55,237 nt of DNA, taken from Paenibacillus xylanexedens (GTDB taxonomy: Bacteria > Bacillota > Bacilli > Paenibacillales > Paenibacillaceae). Below, one piece after another: positions 54,031-55,237 of this stretch. Under the pieces are notes generated by a model. The model made no database searches, was not told the DNA's origin, and saw only the letters and a list, made by a program, of their open reading frames with translations. Each line of letters opens with the position of its first letter. Within the stretch, counting starts at the first letter, position 1. Where the stretch lies: positions 1-55,237 of the forward strand of contig NZ_JAGIKV010000035.1 of the NCBI RefSeq assembly GCF_017874615.1. Reading direction: 5' to 3'. Position numbers and translations under genes: made by a program.

Positions 54031-54456
54031 TTATAATTGTGAATATTCCTTGATTTTCACTTCAATGCGCGGTCGTGCACTGTAACGCTTCCGGGCGAAC
54101 ACCTCAACAACTTGGCTATCATCCTTCCAAATAACACCTTTCAGGGCATCCTTGACCCCCTTCAGGTAATTGTCCACGTCCGGTTTGGTCGTCGGTACAA
54201 TCTGTCCAGCTTCAGCGAGCGCCGCCTTCTTTTGGTTTTTGCTGATGGATTTTGGTATAGATCGGTAAACCGTCAACACCATGCCGATAGGTCCGAGTAA
54301 CAAAGCATCAGGTGCGTGTTCACTGGCTGCCAGCTTCACGTAATCTTTGTAATCCTTGGATTTCTTCGGATCGTACATCTTCACAAAACCTGTTTTGGTC
54401 GAAGCTTTTGGACGCCCCTGCGCCACCGGTTCACCATATACCGTGAAAGTGATCAT
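54031..54456 (-). CDS. rusA: RusA-like Holliday junction resolvase
   Basis: 141 aa. ITFTVYGEPVAQGRPKAST, KKAALAEAGQIVPTTKPDVD, NYLKGVKDALKGVIWKDDSQ and VVEVFARKRYS carry the RusA catalytic acidic residues (KPDVDN and the KDDSQV turn). Resolves recombination junctions before packaging. Overlaps the small gene upstream by 4 nt. Fits with RecT and the Rad50-like ATPase. Confidence 0.9.
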   Translation of the reverse strand: MITFTVYGEPVAQGRPKASTKTGFVKMYDPKKSKDYKDYVKLAASEHAPDALLLGPIGMVLTVYRSIPKSISKNQKKAALAEAGQIVPTTKPDVDNYLKGVKDALKGVIWKDDSQVVEVFARKRYSARPRIEVKIKEYSQL

Positions 54457-54611
54457 CTGCGTCGCCGTCCTTTCGTTCTTTCTCTACGCCGTTGACGTGC
54501 AGGCAGCATGTCCCGCTTAATGACAAACACCTCGGCCAGTTTACGGCCATCATCCCCGCGAACAACGTAACTCAAATGTGTCTGATGGTGCGGATCAATC
54601 AGCTTTCGCAT
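54453..54611 (-). CDS. Small basic protein, 52 aa
   Basis: RKLIDPHHQTHLSYVVRGDD, GRKLAEVFVIKRDMLPARQR, RRERTKGRRRR. ATG at 54611 follows GGAGG at 6 nt; the stop overlaps the RusA start (ATGA). Strand-rich with an Arg tail, likely nucleic-acid binding. Its size keeps it below usual gene-calling limits. Confidence 0.7.
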   Translation of the reverse strand: MRKLIDPHHQTHLSYVVRGDDGRKLAEVFVIKRDMLPARQRRRERTKGRRRR

Positions 54612-54787
54612 GCTGCACCTCCAGTTCCGACAATTGCATCAAACTCAGCGATCCCTTCATGGAGCTCAGTTTGATCAATCCCCGCAAATTCCGTCTGCAG
54701 CTCGTCTTCATCGGGAATTTGTCCCGTGTTCATAAATCGATGTCTCATGTACTCTGACACCGACCATCTGGTATAAGGATTGCCCAT
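54599..54787 (-). CDS. Small early protein, 62 aa
   Basis: From ATG 54787 (AAGGTG at 8 nt), which overlaps the previous stop. NPYTRWSVSEYMRHRFMNTG, QIPDEDELQTEFAGIDQTEL, HEGIAEFDAIVGTGGAACES. Helical, acidic; not recognised. Overlaps the next small gene by 13 nt. Confidence 0.65.
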   Translation of the reverse strand: MGNPYTRWSVSEYMRHRFMNTGQIPDEDELQTEFAGIDQTELHEGIAEFDAIVGTGGAACES

Positions 54788-54981
54788 CAAGTACGCACCT
54801 TGTACGGCCACAACATGCCATCGATCTTGTCCAGCAACCAGCGTTTCCCCGAATGCTTGTTCAGCAGTACAACACCTTCAGACGTTTCCCTTTCAGACAA
54901 CCAGTTTTCCAACGTTACGCTTGGTCTGGCCTTGAGCAGATCGAGCTTTTGTTTCTTGGTGAGTCGTTTACCTTGCTTCAT
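54787..54981 (-). CDS. Small conserved phage protein (DUF6906-like)
   Basis: 64 aa. MKQGKRLTKKQKLDLLKARP and TLENWLSERETSEGVVLLNK with HSGKRWLL match the small DUF6906-type proteins of Firmicute phages, function unknown. GGAGG at 8 nt; 13 nt after the dnaB stop, so cotranscribed with the helicase. Confidence 0.75.
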   Translation of the reverse strand: MKQGKRLTKKQKLDLLKARPSVTLENWLSERETSEGVVLLNKHSGKRWLLDKIDGMLWPYKVRT

Positions 54982-54994
54982 GTTCGTTCCCTCC

Positions 54995-55237
54995 TTACGC
55001 CCATTGGCGTTTTTCTATATCTTCAGGCTCCGGTGGAGTTGGGCCATAGTTATGCTTCCGCTCATAGTTTACGAATTTATTGAATTGTTTCAGGAAGACC
55101 AATTCAACGGTACCGACCGGACCATTACGTTGCTTACCGATGATGATCTCGATAATATTTTTCTTCTCGGTCTCCTGGTTATAGTAGTCATCCCGGTACA
55201 GGAACGCTACGATGTCGGCATCTTGCTCGATCGAACC
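54995..55237 (-). CDS. dnaB: DnaB helicase, C-terminal part (joins the left end)
   Basis: Carboxy-terminal end of the helicase that begins at 1226. It includes SDLRESGSIEQDADIVAFLY, IIGKQRNGPVGTVELVFLKQ and the final PPEPEDIEKRQWA. Bases 55170-55237 duplicate 1-68. Confidence 0.95.
   Translation of the reverse strand, partial: GSIEQDADIVAFLYRDDYYNQETEKKNIIEIIIGKQRNGPVGTVELVFLKQFNKFVNYERKHNYGPTPPEPEDIEKRQWA
55170..55237. repeat. Terminal direct repeat, right copy
   Basis: Identical to bases 1-68; see the left copy. Collapsing the two copies gives an uninterrupted 466-codon dnaB. Confidence 0.95.

Overview
The window is a complete temperate contractile-tailed phage (myovirus-type) genome, or its excised circle, from a Gram-positive host. 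The host is most likely a member of the Bacillales, and the SLH-like repeat in the endolysin suggests Paenibacillaceae. The first and last 68 bases are identical, and the replicative helicase gene reads in frame across this joint, so the molecule is a 55,169-bp circle cut inside dnaB. Evidence for the host group: a PBSX/Xkd-type morphogenesis module, ArpU and CD1375-type proteins, strong AGGAGG ribosome binding sites, frequent TTG/GTG starts, and Bacillus-type LexA boxes.

Layout. Almost everything is read on the minus strand. A lysogeny block at 9.3-14.1 kb is on the plus strand: a short CI-like repressor, a small HTH protein, a membrane protein with a divergent LytTR protein, a large serine integrase and an unknown protein. 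A consensus promoter (9323-9352) with its operators drives the early minus operon. That operon runs from a Cro-like HTH (9279) through small genes, a Rad50-like ATPase, RecT and an MBL-fold hydrolase to a DnaD-like initiator, helicase loader and DnaB. It then passes the joint (end of the window) to small genes, RusA, a linker-rich HTH protein, a LexA-DNA-binding-domain protein and ArpU (51.5 kb). Moron region 46.7-51.0 kb holds two ApeA-like HEPN proteins and a discoidin-like protein. The late genes follow from 46.6 kb down to 18.4 kb: ParB-like and Mom-like DNA modification, terminases, portal, Mu-F-like protein, XkdF, capsid, connectors, sheath, tube, frameshifted chaperone, tape measure, baseplate, fibre, CD1375, holin and endolysin. 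Region 14.1-18.0 kb is accessory: a YolD operon with an SOS-like promoter, a secreted protein, an HTH-controlled small-peptide cassette, and an antitoxin/GNAT pair next to fourteen 11-bp repeats.

How it works together. Repressor and Cro-like protein appear to compete for GTACA-N7-TGTAC sites. The repressor has no self-cleaving domain. A perfect LexA box lies between a small HTH gene and an opposing short ORF, which suggests induction through host LexA. The phage also encodes a LexA-type DNA-binding domain without the protease half. Replication uses the SPP1-like initiator/loader/DnaB scheme with RecT-type recombination; DNA is probably hypermodified by the Mom-like protein; lysis uses a holin and a GH25 + M23 + SLH-like endolysin.

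Most promising for new biology: the palindrome-controlled peptide cassette (16.1-17.0 kb), the 11-bp array with its antitoxin/GNAT pair (17.0-18.0 kb), the two HEPN genes (48-51 kb), the opposite-strand structured RNA candidate (45.4-45.5 kb), and the LexA-related wiring. All functional calls are by recognition of sequence patterns; no database search was possible.
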